A stretch of 64,000 nt of DNA from Cristatella mucedo. Taxonomy: Eukaryota > Bryozoa > Phylactolaemata > Cristatellidae. The stretch lies in assembly GCA_009760855.2 (NCBI GenBank), contig WPIO01000321.1, positions 1 through 64,000 on the forward strand, given 5' to 3'. Of the stretch, positions 10,451 through 22,080 are shown piece after piece. A model generated the notes under the pieces. It saw nothing but the letters and a program-made list of their open reading frames with translations, was not told where the DNA came from and searched no databases. Position numbers and translations under genes: made by a program. The stretch's first letter is position 1. The number at the start of each line of letters is the position of its first letter.

Positions 10451-13000
10451 TGGTGCAGCACTCTGCTGTCAGTCAGTGCACGCTCCGACATGCAGATTTG
10501 AAAGTTTCTACATCTTCCGCGATCTGCTGCGAACTCGTGCGAAACGTGTTATTTACGTGCGAAATGCTTTAAACATGGTGCAGCACTCTGCTGCCAGTCA
10601 GTGCACGCTCCGACATGCAGATTTAAAGTTTCTACATATTCCGCGATCTGCTGCGAACTCGTGCGAAACGTGTTATTTACGTGCGAAATGCTTTAAACAT
10701 GGTGCAGCACTCTGCTGCCAGTCAGGGCACGCTCCGACATGCAGATTTGAAGTTTCTACATATTCCGCGATCTGGTGCGAACTCGTGCGAAACGTGTTAT
10801 TTACGTGCGAAATGCTTTAAACATGGTGCAGCACTCTGCTTCCAGTCAGTGCACGCTCCGACATGCAGATTTGAAGTTTCTACATATTCCGCGATCTGGT
10901 GCGAACTCGTGCGAAACGTGTTATTTACGTGCGAAATGCTTTAAACATGGTGCAGCACTCTGCTGCCAGTCAGCCCACGCTCCGACATGCAGATTTGAAG
11001 TTTCTACATATTCCGCGATCTGCTGCGAACTCGTGCCAAACGTGTTATTTACGTGCGAAATGCTTTAAACATGGTGCAGCACTCTGCTGCAAGTCAGGGC
11101 ACGCTCCGACATGCAGATTTGAAGTTTCTACATATTCCGCGATCTGATGCGAACTTGTGCGAAACGTGTTATTTACGTGCGAAATGCTTTAAACATGGTG
11201 CAGCACTCTGCTGCCAGTCAGCGCACGCTCCGACATGCAGATTTGAAGTTTCTACACATTCCGCGATCTGCTGCGAACTCGTGCGAAACGTGTTATTTAC
11301 GTGCGAAATGCATTAAACATGGTGCAGCACTCTGCTGCCAGTCAGCACACGCTCCGAAATGCAGATTTGAAGTTTCTAGATATTCCGCGATCTGCTCCGA
11401 ACTCGTGCGAAACGTGTTATTTACGTGCGAAATGCTTTAAACATGGTGCAGCACTCTGCTGCCAGTCAGCACACGCTCCGACATGCAGATTTGAAGTTTC
11501 TAGATATTCCGCGATCTGCTCCGAAACTCGTGCGAAACGTGTGTTATTTACGTGCGAAAAATGCTTTAAACATGGTGCAGCACTCTGCTGCCAGTCAGTG
11601 CACGCTCCGACATGCAGATTTAAAGTTTCTACATATTCCGCGATCTGCTGCGAACTCGTGCGAAACGTGTTATTTACGTGCGAAATGCTTTAAACATGGT
11701 GCAGCACTCTGCTGCCAGTCAGGCACGCTCCGAAATGCAGATTTGAAGTTTCTACATATTCCGCGATCTGCTGCAAACTCGTGCGAAACGTGTTATTTAC
11801 GTGCGAAATGCTTTAAACATGGTGCAGCACTCTGCTGCCAGTCAGCGCACGCTCCGACATGCAGATTTAAAGTTTCTACATATTCCGAAGTCAGGGCACG
11901 CTCCGACATGCAGATTTAAAGTTTCTACATATTCCGCGATCTGCTGCAAACTCGTGCGAAACGTGTTATTTACGTGCGAAATGCTTTAAACATGGTGCAG
12001 CACTCTGCTGTCAGTCAGCACACGCTCCGACATGCAGATTTGAAGTTTCTACATATTCCGCGATCTGCTGCGAACTCGTGCGAAACGTGTTATTTACGTG
12101 CGAAATGCTTTAAACATGGTGCAGCACTCTGCTGCCAGTCAGGGCACGCTCCGACATGCAGATTTGAAGTTTCTACATATTCCGCGATCTGGTGCGAACT
12201 CGTGCGAAACGTGTTATTTACGTGCGAAATGCTTTAAACATGGTGCAGCACTCTGCTGCCAGTCAGCACACGCTCCGACATGCAGATTTGAAGTTTCTAG
12301 ATATTCCGCGATCTGCTCCGAACTCGTGCGAAACGTGTTATTTACGTGCGAAATGCTTTAAACATGGTGCAGCACTCTGCTGTCAGTCAGCACACGCTCC
12401 GACATGCAGATTGGAAGTTTCTACATATTCCGCGATCTGCTGCGAACTTGTGCGAAACGTGTTATTTACGTGCGAAATGCTTACAAACATGGTGCAGCAC
12501 TCTGCTGCCAGTCAGTGCACGCTCCGACATGCAGATTTAAAGTTTCTACATATTCCGCGATCTGGTGCGAACTCGTGCGAAACGTGTTATTTACGTGCGA
12601 AATGCTTTAAACATGGTGCAGCACTCTGCTGCCAGTCAGTGCACGCTCGCTCCGACATGCAGATTTAAAGTTTCTACATATTCCGCGATCTGCTGCGAAC
12701 TCGTGCGAAACGTGTTATTTACGTGCGAAATGCTTTTAAACATGGTGCAGCACTGCTGCCAGTCAGTGCACGCTCCGACATGCAGATTTAAAGTTTCTAC
12801 ATATTCCGCGATCTGCTGCGAACTCGTGCGAAACGTGTTATTTACGTGCGAAATGCTTTAAACATGGTGCAGCACTCTGCTGCCAGTCAGCGCACGCTCC
12901 GACATGCAGATTTGAAGTTTCTACATATTCCGCGATCTGGTGCGAACTAATGCGAAACGTGTTATTTACGTGCGAAATGCTTTAAACATGGTGCAGAACT
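10450..13000. repeat. Mixed monomer zone
   Basis: Ordinary monomers with several irregular units: a one-base-short CAGTCAGGCACG unit near 11,720, a 49 bp truncated unit ending at 11,887, a CGCTCGCTCC 4 bp duplication near 12,647, and a unit lacking the CT of CACTCTG near 12,753. Only satellite sequence is present. Confidence 0.85.
11840..11888. repeat. Truncated monomer (49 bp)
   Basis: The unit stops after TATTCCG at 11,887 and runs straight into AAGTCAGGG of the next monomer. The spacing between successive AGTCAG motifs is 49 instead of 124 bp, so 75 bp are missing. This looks like a deletion between misaligned monomers, or a read-consensus error. Confidence 0.85.
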
Positions 13001-14520
13001 CTGCTGCCAGTCAGGGCACGCTCCGACATGCAGATTTAAAGTTTCTACATATTCCGCGATCTGCTGCGAACTCGTGCGAAACGTGTTATTTACGTGCGAA
13101 ATGCTTTAAACATGGTGCAGCACTCTGCTGCATGTCAGGGCACGCTCCGACATGCAGATTTGAAGTTTCTACATATTCCGCGATCTGCTGCAAACTCGTG
13201 CGAAACGTGTTATTTACGTGCGAAATGCTTTAAACATGGTGCAGCACTCTGCTGCAAGTCAGAACACGCTCCGACAGGCAGATTGGAAGTTTCTAGACAT
13301 TCCGCGATCTGCTCCGAACTCTTGCGAAACGTGTTATTTACGTGCGAAATGCTTTAAACATGGTGCAGCACTCTGCTGCCAGTCAGTGCACGCTCCGACA
13401 TGCAGATTTAAAGTTTCTACATATTCCGCGATCTGGTGCGAACTTGTGCGAAACGTGTTATTTACGTGCTAAATGCTTTAAACATGGTGCAGCACTCTGC
13501 TGTCAGTCAGTGCACGCTCCGAAATGCAGATTATACGTTTCTACATATTCCGCGATCTGCTGCAAACTCGTGCGAAACGTGTAATTTACGTTCGATGTGC
13601 TTGAAACATGGCGCCGCACTTAGTTGCCAGCCAGCCCACGCTCCGACATGCAGATTTAAAGTTTCTACATATTCCGCAATCTGCTGCGAACTCGTGCCAA
13701 ACGTGTTATTAACGTGCGAAATGCTTTAAACAGGGTGCAGCACTCTGCTGCATGTCAGGGCACGCTCCGACATGCAGATTTAAAGTTTCTATATATTATG
13801 CGATCTGCTGCAAACTCGTGCGAAACGTGTTATTTACGAGCGAAATGCATTAAACATGGTGCAGCACTCTGCTGTCAGTCAGCTCACGCTCCGAAATGCA
13901 GAATATACGTTTCTTCATATTCCGCGATCTGATGCGAACTTGTGCGAAACGTGTTATTTACGTGCGAAATGCTTTAAAAATGGTGCAGCACTCTGCTGTC
14001 AGTCAGCCCACGCTCCGAAATGCAGAATATACGTTTCTTCATATTCCGCGATCTGATGCGAACTTGTGCGAAACGAGTTATTTACGTGCGAAATGCTTTA
14101 AACTTTGTGCAGCACTCTGCTGCCAGTCAGCACACGCTCCGACATGCAGATTTGAAGTTTCTAGATATTCTGCGATCTGGTGCGAACTCGTGCGAAACGT
14201 GTTATTTACGTGCGAAATGCTTAAAACATGGTGCAGCACTCTGCTGCCAGTCAGTGCACGCTCCGACATGCAGATTTAAACTTTCTACATATTCCGCGAT
14301 CTGGTGCGAACTTGTGCGAAACGTGTTATTTACGTGCGAAATGCTTTAAACATGGTGCAGCACTCTACTGCCAGTCAGTGCACGCTCCAACATGCAGATT
14401 TAAAGTTTCTACATATTCCGCGATCTGGTGCGAACTTGTGCGAAACGTGTTATTTACGTGCGAAATGCTTTAAACATGGTGCAGCACTCTGCTGCCAGTC
14501 ACCTCACACTCCAAAATGCA

Positions 14521-15200
14521 GACTTGAAGTTTCTACATCTTCCGCGATCTCCTGCAAACTCGTGCGAAACGTGTTATTTACGTGCGAAATGCAGTAAACA
14601 TGGTGCAGCACTCTGCTGCAAGTCAGCACACGCTCCGACAGGCAGATTGGAAGTTTCTAGACATTCCGCGATCTGCTGCGAACTCGTGCCAAACGTGTTA
14701 TTTACGTGCGAAATGCTTTAAACATGGTGCAGCACTCTGCTGCATGTCAGGGCACGCTCCGACATGCAGATTTTAAGTTTCTACATATTCCGCGATCTGC
14801 TGCAAACTCATGCGAAACGTGTTATTTACGTGCGAAATGCATTAAACATGGTGCAGCACTCTGCTGCAAGTCAGCACACGCTCCGACAGGCAGATTGGAA
14901 GTTTCTAGACATTCTGCGATCTTCTCCGAACTCTTGCGAAACGTGTTATTTACGTGCGAAATGCTTTAAACATGGTGCAGCACTCTGCTGCAAGTCAGCA
15001 CACGCTCCGACAGGCAGATTGGAAGTTTCTAGACATTCCGCGATCTGCTCCGAACTCTTGCGAAACGTGTTATTTACGTGCGAAATGCTTTAAACATGAT
15101 GCAGCACTCTGCTGCCAGTCAGTGCACGCTCCGACATGCAGATTTAAAGTTTCTACATATTCCGCGATCTGGTGCGAACTCGTGCGAAACGTGTTATTTA
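14521..15200. repeat. Segmental duplication, copy 1 (offset 1,860 bp)
   Basis: This block matches 16,381-17,060 without indels at an offset of exactly 15 monomers. Both copies hold an alpha/delta chimera, a gamma, two consecutive alphas with CTTCTCC or CTGCTCC, and an epsilon. I count about five single-base differences, for example GCAGTAAAC against GCTTTAAAC and CATGATGC against CATGGTGC. Outside the block the monomer types differ, so the edges are fairly sharp. Confidence 0.85.
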
Positions 15201-15239
15201 CGTGCTAAATGCTTTAAACATGGTGCAGCACTCTGCTGT

Positions 15240-15983
15240 CAGTCAGTGCACGCTCCGAAATGCAGATTATACGTTTCTACATATTCCGCGATCTGATGCA
15301 AACTTGTGCGAATCGTGTTATTTACGTGCGAAATGCTTCAAACATGGTGCAGCACTCTGCTGCCAGTCAGCCCACGCTCCGAAATGCAGATTTGAAGTTT
15401 CTACATATTCCGCGATTTGCTGCGAACTCGTGCGAAACGTGTTATTTACGTTCGATATGCTTTAAACATGGTGCAGCACTTTGTTGCCAGCCAGTGCACG
15501 CTCCGACATGCAGATTTAAAGTTTCTACATATTCCGCGATCTGCTGCGAACTCGTGCGAAACGTGTTATTTACGTGCGAAATGCATTAAACATGGTGCAG
15601 CACTCTGCTGCATGTCAGGGCACGCTCCGACATGCAGATTTGAAGTTTCTCCATCTTCCGCGATCTGCTGCAAACTCGTGCGAAACGTGTTATTTACGTG
15701 CGAAATGCATTAAACATGGTGCAGCACTCTGCTGCCAGTCAGCTCACACTCCAAAATGCAGACTTGAAGTTTCTAGATAATCCGCGATCTGCTCCGAACT
15801 CGTGCGAAACGTGTTATTTACGTGCTAAATGCTTTAAACATGGTGCAGCACTCTGCTGCCAGTCAGCCCACGCTCCGACATGCAGATTTGAAGTTTCTAC
15901 ATATTCCGCGATCTGCTCCGAACTCGTGCGAAACGTGTTATTTACGTGCTAAATGCTTTAAACATGGTGCAGCACTCTGCTGT
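15240..15983. repeat. 744 bp higher-order unit, beta to beta (six monomers)
   Basis: The unit starts at a beta monomer (GTCAGTCAG, ATTATACG, GATGCAAAC, GCGAATCG). It continues through a zeta unit (TTCAAAC then CCCACG with AAATG), delta (TTTGTTGCCAGCCAG), gamma (GCATGTCAGGG), a CTCACACTCC unit and a CCCACG unit, and reaches the next beta at 15,984. The length is exactly 6 x 124 bp. Confidence 0.85.
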
Positions 15984-16380
15984 CAGTCAGCGCACGCTCC
16001 GAAATGCAGATTATACGTTTCTACATATTCCGCGATCTGATGCAAACTTGTGCGAATCGTGTTATTTACGTGCGAAATGCTTCAAACATGGTGCAGCACT
16101 CTGCTGCCAGTCAGCCCACGCTCCGAAATGCAGATTTGAAGTTTCTACATATTCCGCGATTTGCTGCAAACTCGTGCCAAACGTGCTATTTACGTGCGAA
16201 ATGCTTTGAACATGGTGCAGCACTCTGCTGCCAGCCAGCGCACGCTCCGACATGCAGATTTAAAGTTTCTACATATTCCGCAATCTGCTGCGAACTCGTG
16301 CCAAACGTGTTATTAACGTGCGAAATGCTTTAAACATGGTGCAGCACTCTGCTGCATGTCAGGGCACGCTCCGACATGCA

Positions 16381-17060
16381 GATTTGAAGTTTCTACATCT
16401 TCCGCGATCTCCTGCAAACTCGTGCGAAACGTGTTATTTACGTGCGAAATGCTTTAAACATGGTGCAGCACTCTGCTGCAAGTCAGCACACGCTCCGACA
16501 GGCAGATTGGAAGTTTCTAGACATTCCGCGATCTGCTGCGAACTCGTGCCAAACGTGTTATTTACGTGCGAAATGCATTAAACATGGTGCAGCACTCTGC
16601 TGCATGTCAGGGCACGCTCCGACATGCAGATTTGAAGTTTCTACATATTCCGCGATCTGCTGCAAACTCATGCGAAACGTGTTATTTACGTGCGAAATGC
16701 ATTAAACATGGTGCAGCACTCTGCTGCAAGTCAGCACACGCTCCGACAGGCAGATTGGAAGTTTCTAGACATTCTGCGATCTTCTCCGAACTCTTGCGAA
16801 ACGTGTTATTTACGTGCGAAATGCTTTAAACATGGTGCAGCACTCTGCTGCAAGTCAGCACACGCTCCGACAGGCAGATTGGAAGTTTCTAGACATTCCG
16901 CGATCTGCTCCGAACTCTTGCGAAACGTGTTATCTACGTGCGAAATGCTTTAAACATGGTGCAGCACTCTGCTGCCAGTCAGTGCACGCTCCGACATGCA
17001 GATTTAAAGTTTCTACATATTCCGCGATCTGGTGCGAACTCGTGCGAAACGTGTTATTTA
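16381..17060. repeat. Segmental duplication, copy 2 (offset 1,860 bp)
   Basis: Partner of 14,521-15,200. It has TATCTACG near 16,931 where copy 1 has TATTTACG. It ends where copy 1 goes on to a GTGCTAAATGC/beta monomer and this copy goes on to an ordinary TGC monomer. This is the footprint expected of unequal crossing over in multiples of the monomer. Confidence 0.85.
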
Positions 17061-17569
17061 CGTGCGAAATGCTTTAAACATGGTGCAGCACTCTGCTGCC
17101 AGTCAGTGCACGCTCCGACATGCAGATTTAAAGTTTCTACATATTCCGCGATCTGCTGCGAACTCGTGCGAAACGTGTTATTTACGTGCGAAATGCTTTA
17201 AACATGGTGCAGCACTCTGCTGCCAGTCAGGGCACGCTCCGACATGCAGATTTGAAGTTTCTACACATTCCGCGATCTGGTGCGAACTCGTGCGAAACGT
17301 GTTATTTACGTGCGAAATGCTTTAAACATGGTGCAGCACTCTGCTGCCAGTCAGTGCACGCTCCGACATGCAGATTGGAAGTTTCTACATATTCCGCGAT
17401 CTGCTGCGAACTCGTGCCAAACGTGTTATTTACGTGCGAAATGCTTTAAACATGGTGCAGCACTCTGCTGCATGTCAGGGCACGCTCCGACATGCAGATT
17501 TAAAGTTTCTACATATTCCGCGATCTGCTGCAAACTCGTGCGAAACGTGTTATTTACGTGCGAAATGCT

Positions 17570-20530
17570 TTAAACATGGGGGCAGCACTCTGTGCCAGTC
17601 AGCGCACGCTCCGACATGCAGATTTAAAGTTTCTACATATTCCGCGATCTGCTGCGAACTCGTGCGAAACGTGTTATTTACGTGCGAAATGCTTTAAACA
17701 TGGTGCAGCACTCTGCTGCCAGTCAGCACACGCTCCGACATGCAGATTGGAAGTTTCTACACATTCCGCGATCTGCTGCGAACTCGTGCGAAACGTGTTA
17801 TTTACGTGCGAAATGCTTTAAACATGGTGCAGCACTCTGCTGCCAGTCAGTGCACGCTCCGACATGCAGATTTAAAGTTTCTACATATTCCGCGATCTGG
17901 TGCGAACTCGTGCGAAACGTGTTATTTACGTGCGAAATGCTTTAAACATGGTGCAGCACTCTGCTGCCAGTCAGTGCACGCTCCGAAATGCAGATTTAAG
18001 TTTCTACATATTCCGCGATCTGATGCAAACTTGTGCGAAACGTGTTATTTACGTGCGAAATGCTTTAAACATGGTGCAGCACTCTGCTGCCAGTCAGCCC
18101 ACGCTCCGAAATGCAGATTTGAAGTTTCTACATATTCCGCGATCTGCTGCAAACTCGTGCGAAACGTGTTATTTACGTTCGAAATGCTTTAAACATGGTG
18201 CAGCACTCTGCTGCCAGTCAGTGCACGCTCCGACATGCAGATTTAAAGTTTCTACATATTCCGCGATCTGGTGCGAACTCGTGCGAAAACGTGTTATTTA
18301 CGTGCGAAATGCTTTAAACATGGTGCAGCACTCTGCTGCATGTCAGGGCACGCTCCGACATGCAGATTTGAAGTTTCTACATATTCCGCGATCTGCTGCA
18401 AACTCGTGCGAAACGTGTTATTTACGTGCGAAATGCTTTAAACATGGTGCAGCACTCTGCTGTCAGTCAGCACACGCTCCGACATGCAGATTTGAAGTTT
18501 CTAGATATTCCGCGATCTGCTCCGAACTTGTGCGAAACGTGTTATTTACGTGCGAAATGCTTTAAACATGGTGCAGCACTCTGCTGCCAGTCAGTGCACG
18601 CTCCGACATGCAGATTTGAAGTTTCTACATATTCCGCGATCTGGTGCGAACTTGTGCGAAACGTGTTATTTACGTGCGAAATGCTTTAAACATGGTGCAG
18701 CACTCTGCTGTCAGTCAGTGCACGCTCCGAAATGCAGATTTGAAGTTTCTACATATTCCGCGATCTGGTGCGAACTCGTGCGAAACGTGTTATTTACGTG
18801 CGAAATGCTTTAAACATGGTGCAGCACTCTGCTGCCAGTCAGTGCACGCTCCGACATGCAGATTTAAAGTTTCTACATATTCCGCGATCTGGTGCGAACT
18901 TGTGCGAAACGTGTTATTTACGTGCGAAATGCTTTAAACATGGTGCAGCACTCTGCTGCCAGTCAGGGCACGCTCCGACATGCAGATTTAAAGTTTCTAC
19001 ATATTCCGCGATCTGCTGCAAACTCGTGCGAAACGTGTTATTTACGTGCGAAATGCTTTTAAACATGGTGCAGCACTCTGCTGCCAGCCAGCGCACGCTC
19101 CGACATGCAGATTTGAAGTTTCTACATATTCCGCGATCTGCTGCGAACTCGTGCGAAACGTGTTATTTACGTGCGAAATGCTTTAAACATGGTGCAGCAC
19201 TCTGCTGCCAGTCAGGGCACGCTCCGACATGCAGATTTAAAGTTTCTACATATTCCGCGATCTGCTCCGAACTCGTGCGAAACGTGTTATTTACGTGCTA
19301 AATGCTTTAAACATGGTGCAGCACTCTGCTGCCAGTCAGCGCACGCTCCGACATGCAGATTTGAAGTTTTCTACATATTCCGCGATCTGCTGCGAACTCG
19401 TGCGAAACGTGTTTTTTACGTGCGAAATGCATTAAACATGGTGCAGCACTCTGCTGCAAGTCAGCACACGCTCCGACAGGCAGATTGGAAGTTTCTAGAC
19501 ATTCCGCGATCTGCTGCGAACTCGTGCGAAACGTGTTATTTACGTGCGAAATGCTTTAAACATGGTGCAGCACTCTGCTGCCAGTCAGCACACGCTCCGA
19601 AATGCAGATTTGAAGTTTCTAGATATTCCGCGATCTGCTCCGAACTCGTGCGAAACGTGTTATTTACGTGCGAAATGCTTTAAACATGGTGCAGCACTCT
19701 GCTGCCAGTCAGTGCACGCTCCGACATGCAGATTTGAAGTTTCTACATATTCCGCGATCTGCTGCAAACTCGTGCGAAACGTGTTATTTACGTGCGAAAT
19801 GCTTTAAACATGGTGCAGCACTCTGCTGCCAGTCAGCACACGCTCCGACATGCAGATTTGAAGTTTCTACATATTCCGCGATCTGCTGCGAACTCGTGCG
19901 AAACGTGTTATTTACGTGCGAAATGCTTTAAACATGGTGCAGCACTCTGCTGCCAGTCAGCACACGCTCCGACATGCAGATTTGAAGTTTCTACACATTC
20001 CGCGATCTGCTGCAAACTCGTGCGAAACGTGTTATTTACGTGCGAAATGCTTTAAACATGGTGCAGCACTCTGCTGCCAGTCAGTGCACGCTCCGACATG
20101 CAGATTTAAAGTTTCTACATATTCCGCGATCTGCTGCGAACTCGTGCGAAACGTGTTATTTACGTGCGAAATGCTTTAAACATGGTGCAGCACTCTGCTG
20201 CCAGTCAGTGCACGCTCCGACCTGCAGATTTAAGTTTCTACATATTCCGCGATCTGCTGCAAACTCGTGCGAAACGTGTTATTTACGTGCGAAATGCGTT
20301 AAACATGGTGCAGCACTCTGCTGCAGTCAGCACACGCTCCGACATGCAGATTTGAAGTTTCTACATATTCCGTGATCTGCTGCGAACTCGTGCGAAACGT
20401 GTTATTTACGTGCGAAATGCTTTAAACATGGTGCAGCACTCTGCTGCCAGTCAGTGCACGCTCCGACATGCAGATTTAAAGTTTCTACATATTCCGCGAT
20501 CTGCTGCGAACTCGTGCGAAACGTGTTATT
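17570..20530. repeat. Mixed monomer zone
   Basis: Mostly epsilon-like (TGC, TTTAAAG, GGTGCGAAC) and ordinary units. One scrambled junction GGGGGCAGCACTCTGTGCC lies near 17,578-17,596. A chimeric alpha at 19,478 has a GCTGCGAACTCG right half. Only satellite is present. Confidence 0.85.
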
Positions 20531-22080
20531 TACGTGCGAAATGCTTTAAACATGGTGCAGCACTCTGCTGCAAGTCAGGGCACGCTCCGACATGCAGATT
20601 TGAAGTTTCTACATATTCCGCGATCTGCTGCAAACTCGTGCGAAACGTGTTATTTACGTGCGAAATGCTTTAAACATGGTGCAGCACTCTGCTGCCAGTC
20701 AGCACACGCTCCGACATGCAGATTGGAAGTTTCTAGACATTCCGCGATCTGCTCCGAACTCTTGCGAAACGTGTTATTTACGTGCGAAATGCTTTAAACA
20801 TGGTGCAGCACTCTGCTGCCAGTCAGTGCACGCTCCGACATGCAGATTTAAAGTTTCTACATATTCCGCGATCTGGTGCGAACTCGTGCGAAACGTGTTA
20901 TTTACGTGCTAAATGCTTTAAACATGGTGCAGCACTCTGCTGTCAGTCAGTGCACGCTCCGAAATGCAGATTATACGTTTCTACATATTCCGCGATCTGC
21001 TGCAAACTCGTGCGAAACGTGTTATTTACGTTCGATATGCTTGAAACATGGTGCAGCACTTTGTTGCCAGCCAGTGCACGCTCCGACATGCAGATTTAAA
21101 GTTTCTACATATTCCGCGATCTGCTGCGAACTCGTGCCAAACGTGTTATTAACGTGCGAAATGCTTTAAACATGGTGCAGCACTCTGCTGCATGTCAGGG
21201 CACGCTCCGACATGCAGATTTGAAGTTTCTACATCTTCCGCGATCTGCTGCAAACTCGTGCGAAACGTGTTATTTACGTTCGATATGCTTTAAACATGGT
21301 GCAGCACTTTGTTGCCAGCCAGCGCACGCTCCGACATGCAGATTTAAAGTTTCTACATATTCCGCAATCTGCTGCGAACTCGTGCCAAACGTGTTAACAA
21401 CGTGCGAAATGCTTTAAACATGGTGCAGCACTCTGCTGCAGTCAGTGCACGCTCCGACATGCAGATTAGAAGTTTCTACATATTCCGCGATCTGCTGCGA
21501 ACTCGTGCGAAACGTGTTATTTACGTGCGAAATGCTTTAAACATGGTGCAGCACTCTGCTGCAAGTCAGAACACGCTCCGACAGGCAGATTGGAAGTTTC
21601 TAGACATTCCGCGATCTGCTCCGAACTCTTGCAAAACGTGTTATTTTAGTGCGAAATGCTTTAAACATGGTGCAGCACTCTGCTGCCAGTCAGTGCACGC
21701 TCCGACATGCAGATTTAAAGTTTCTACATATTCCGCGATCTGGTGCGAACTTGTGCGAAACGTGTTATTTACGTGCGAAATGCTTTAAACATGGTGCAGC
21801 ACTCTGCTGCCAGTCAGTGCACGCTCCGAAATGCAGATTTGAAGTTTCTACATATTCCGCGATCTGCTGCGAACTCGTGCGAAACGTGTTATTTACGTGC
21901 GAAATGCTTTAAACATGGTGCAGCACTTTGTTGCCAGCCAGCCCACGCTCCGACATGCAGATTTAAAGTTTCTACATATTCCGCGATCTGCTGCGAACTC
22001 GTGCCAAACGTGTTATTTACGTGCGAAATGCTTTAAACATGGTGCAGCACTCTGCTGCCAGTCAGTGCACGCTCCGACAT
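20530..22080. repeat. Higher-order-repeat domain 2
   Basis: The order is an alpha-like unit (about 20,700), epsilon with GTGCTAAATGC, beta fused to the delta junction (ACGTTCGATATGCTTG at about 21,028), delta, gamma with CATCTTCC, delta (CGCAATCTG, GCCAAACG), a short GCAGTCAG unit, alpha (21,583, AACACG allele), epsilon, and delta again at about 21,926. Zeta is missing here, so the local cycle is five monomers. Confidence 0.8.

Larger units (their letters stand above)
13000..17570. repeat. Higher-order-repeat domain 1
   Basis: Alpha anchors (ACAGGCAG, position of the A before GGCAG) lie at 13,276, 14,640, 14,888, 15,012, 16,500, 16,748 and 16,872. From 14,640 on, all spacings are whole multiples of 124 bp (248, 124, 1488, 248, 124). 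Beta monomers with the GCGAATCG allele sit at 15,240 and 15,984, exactly 744 bp apart. Two tandem AATATACG monomers with CTTCATATT occur at about 13,900 and 14,024. The domain contains a 15-monomer (1,860 bp) near-identical duplication, described separately. Confidence 0.85.
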
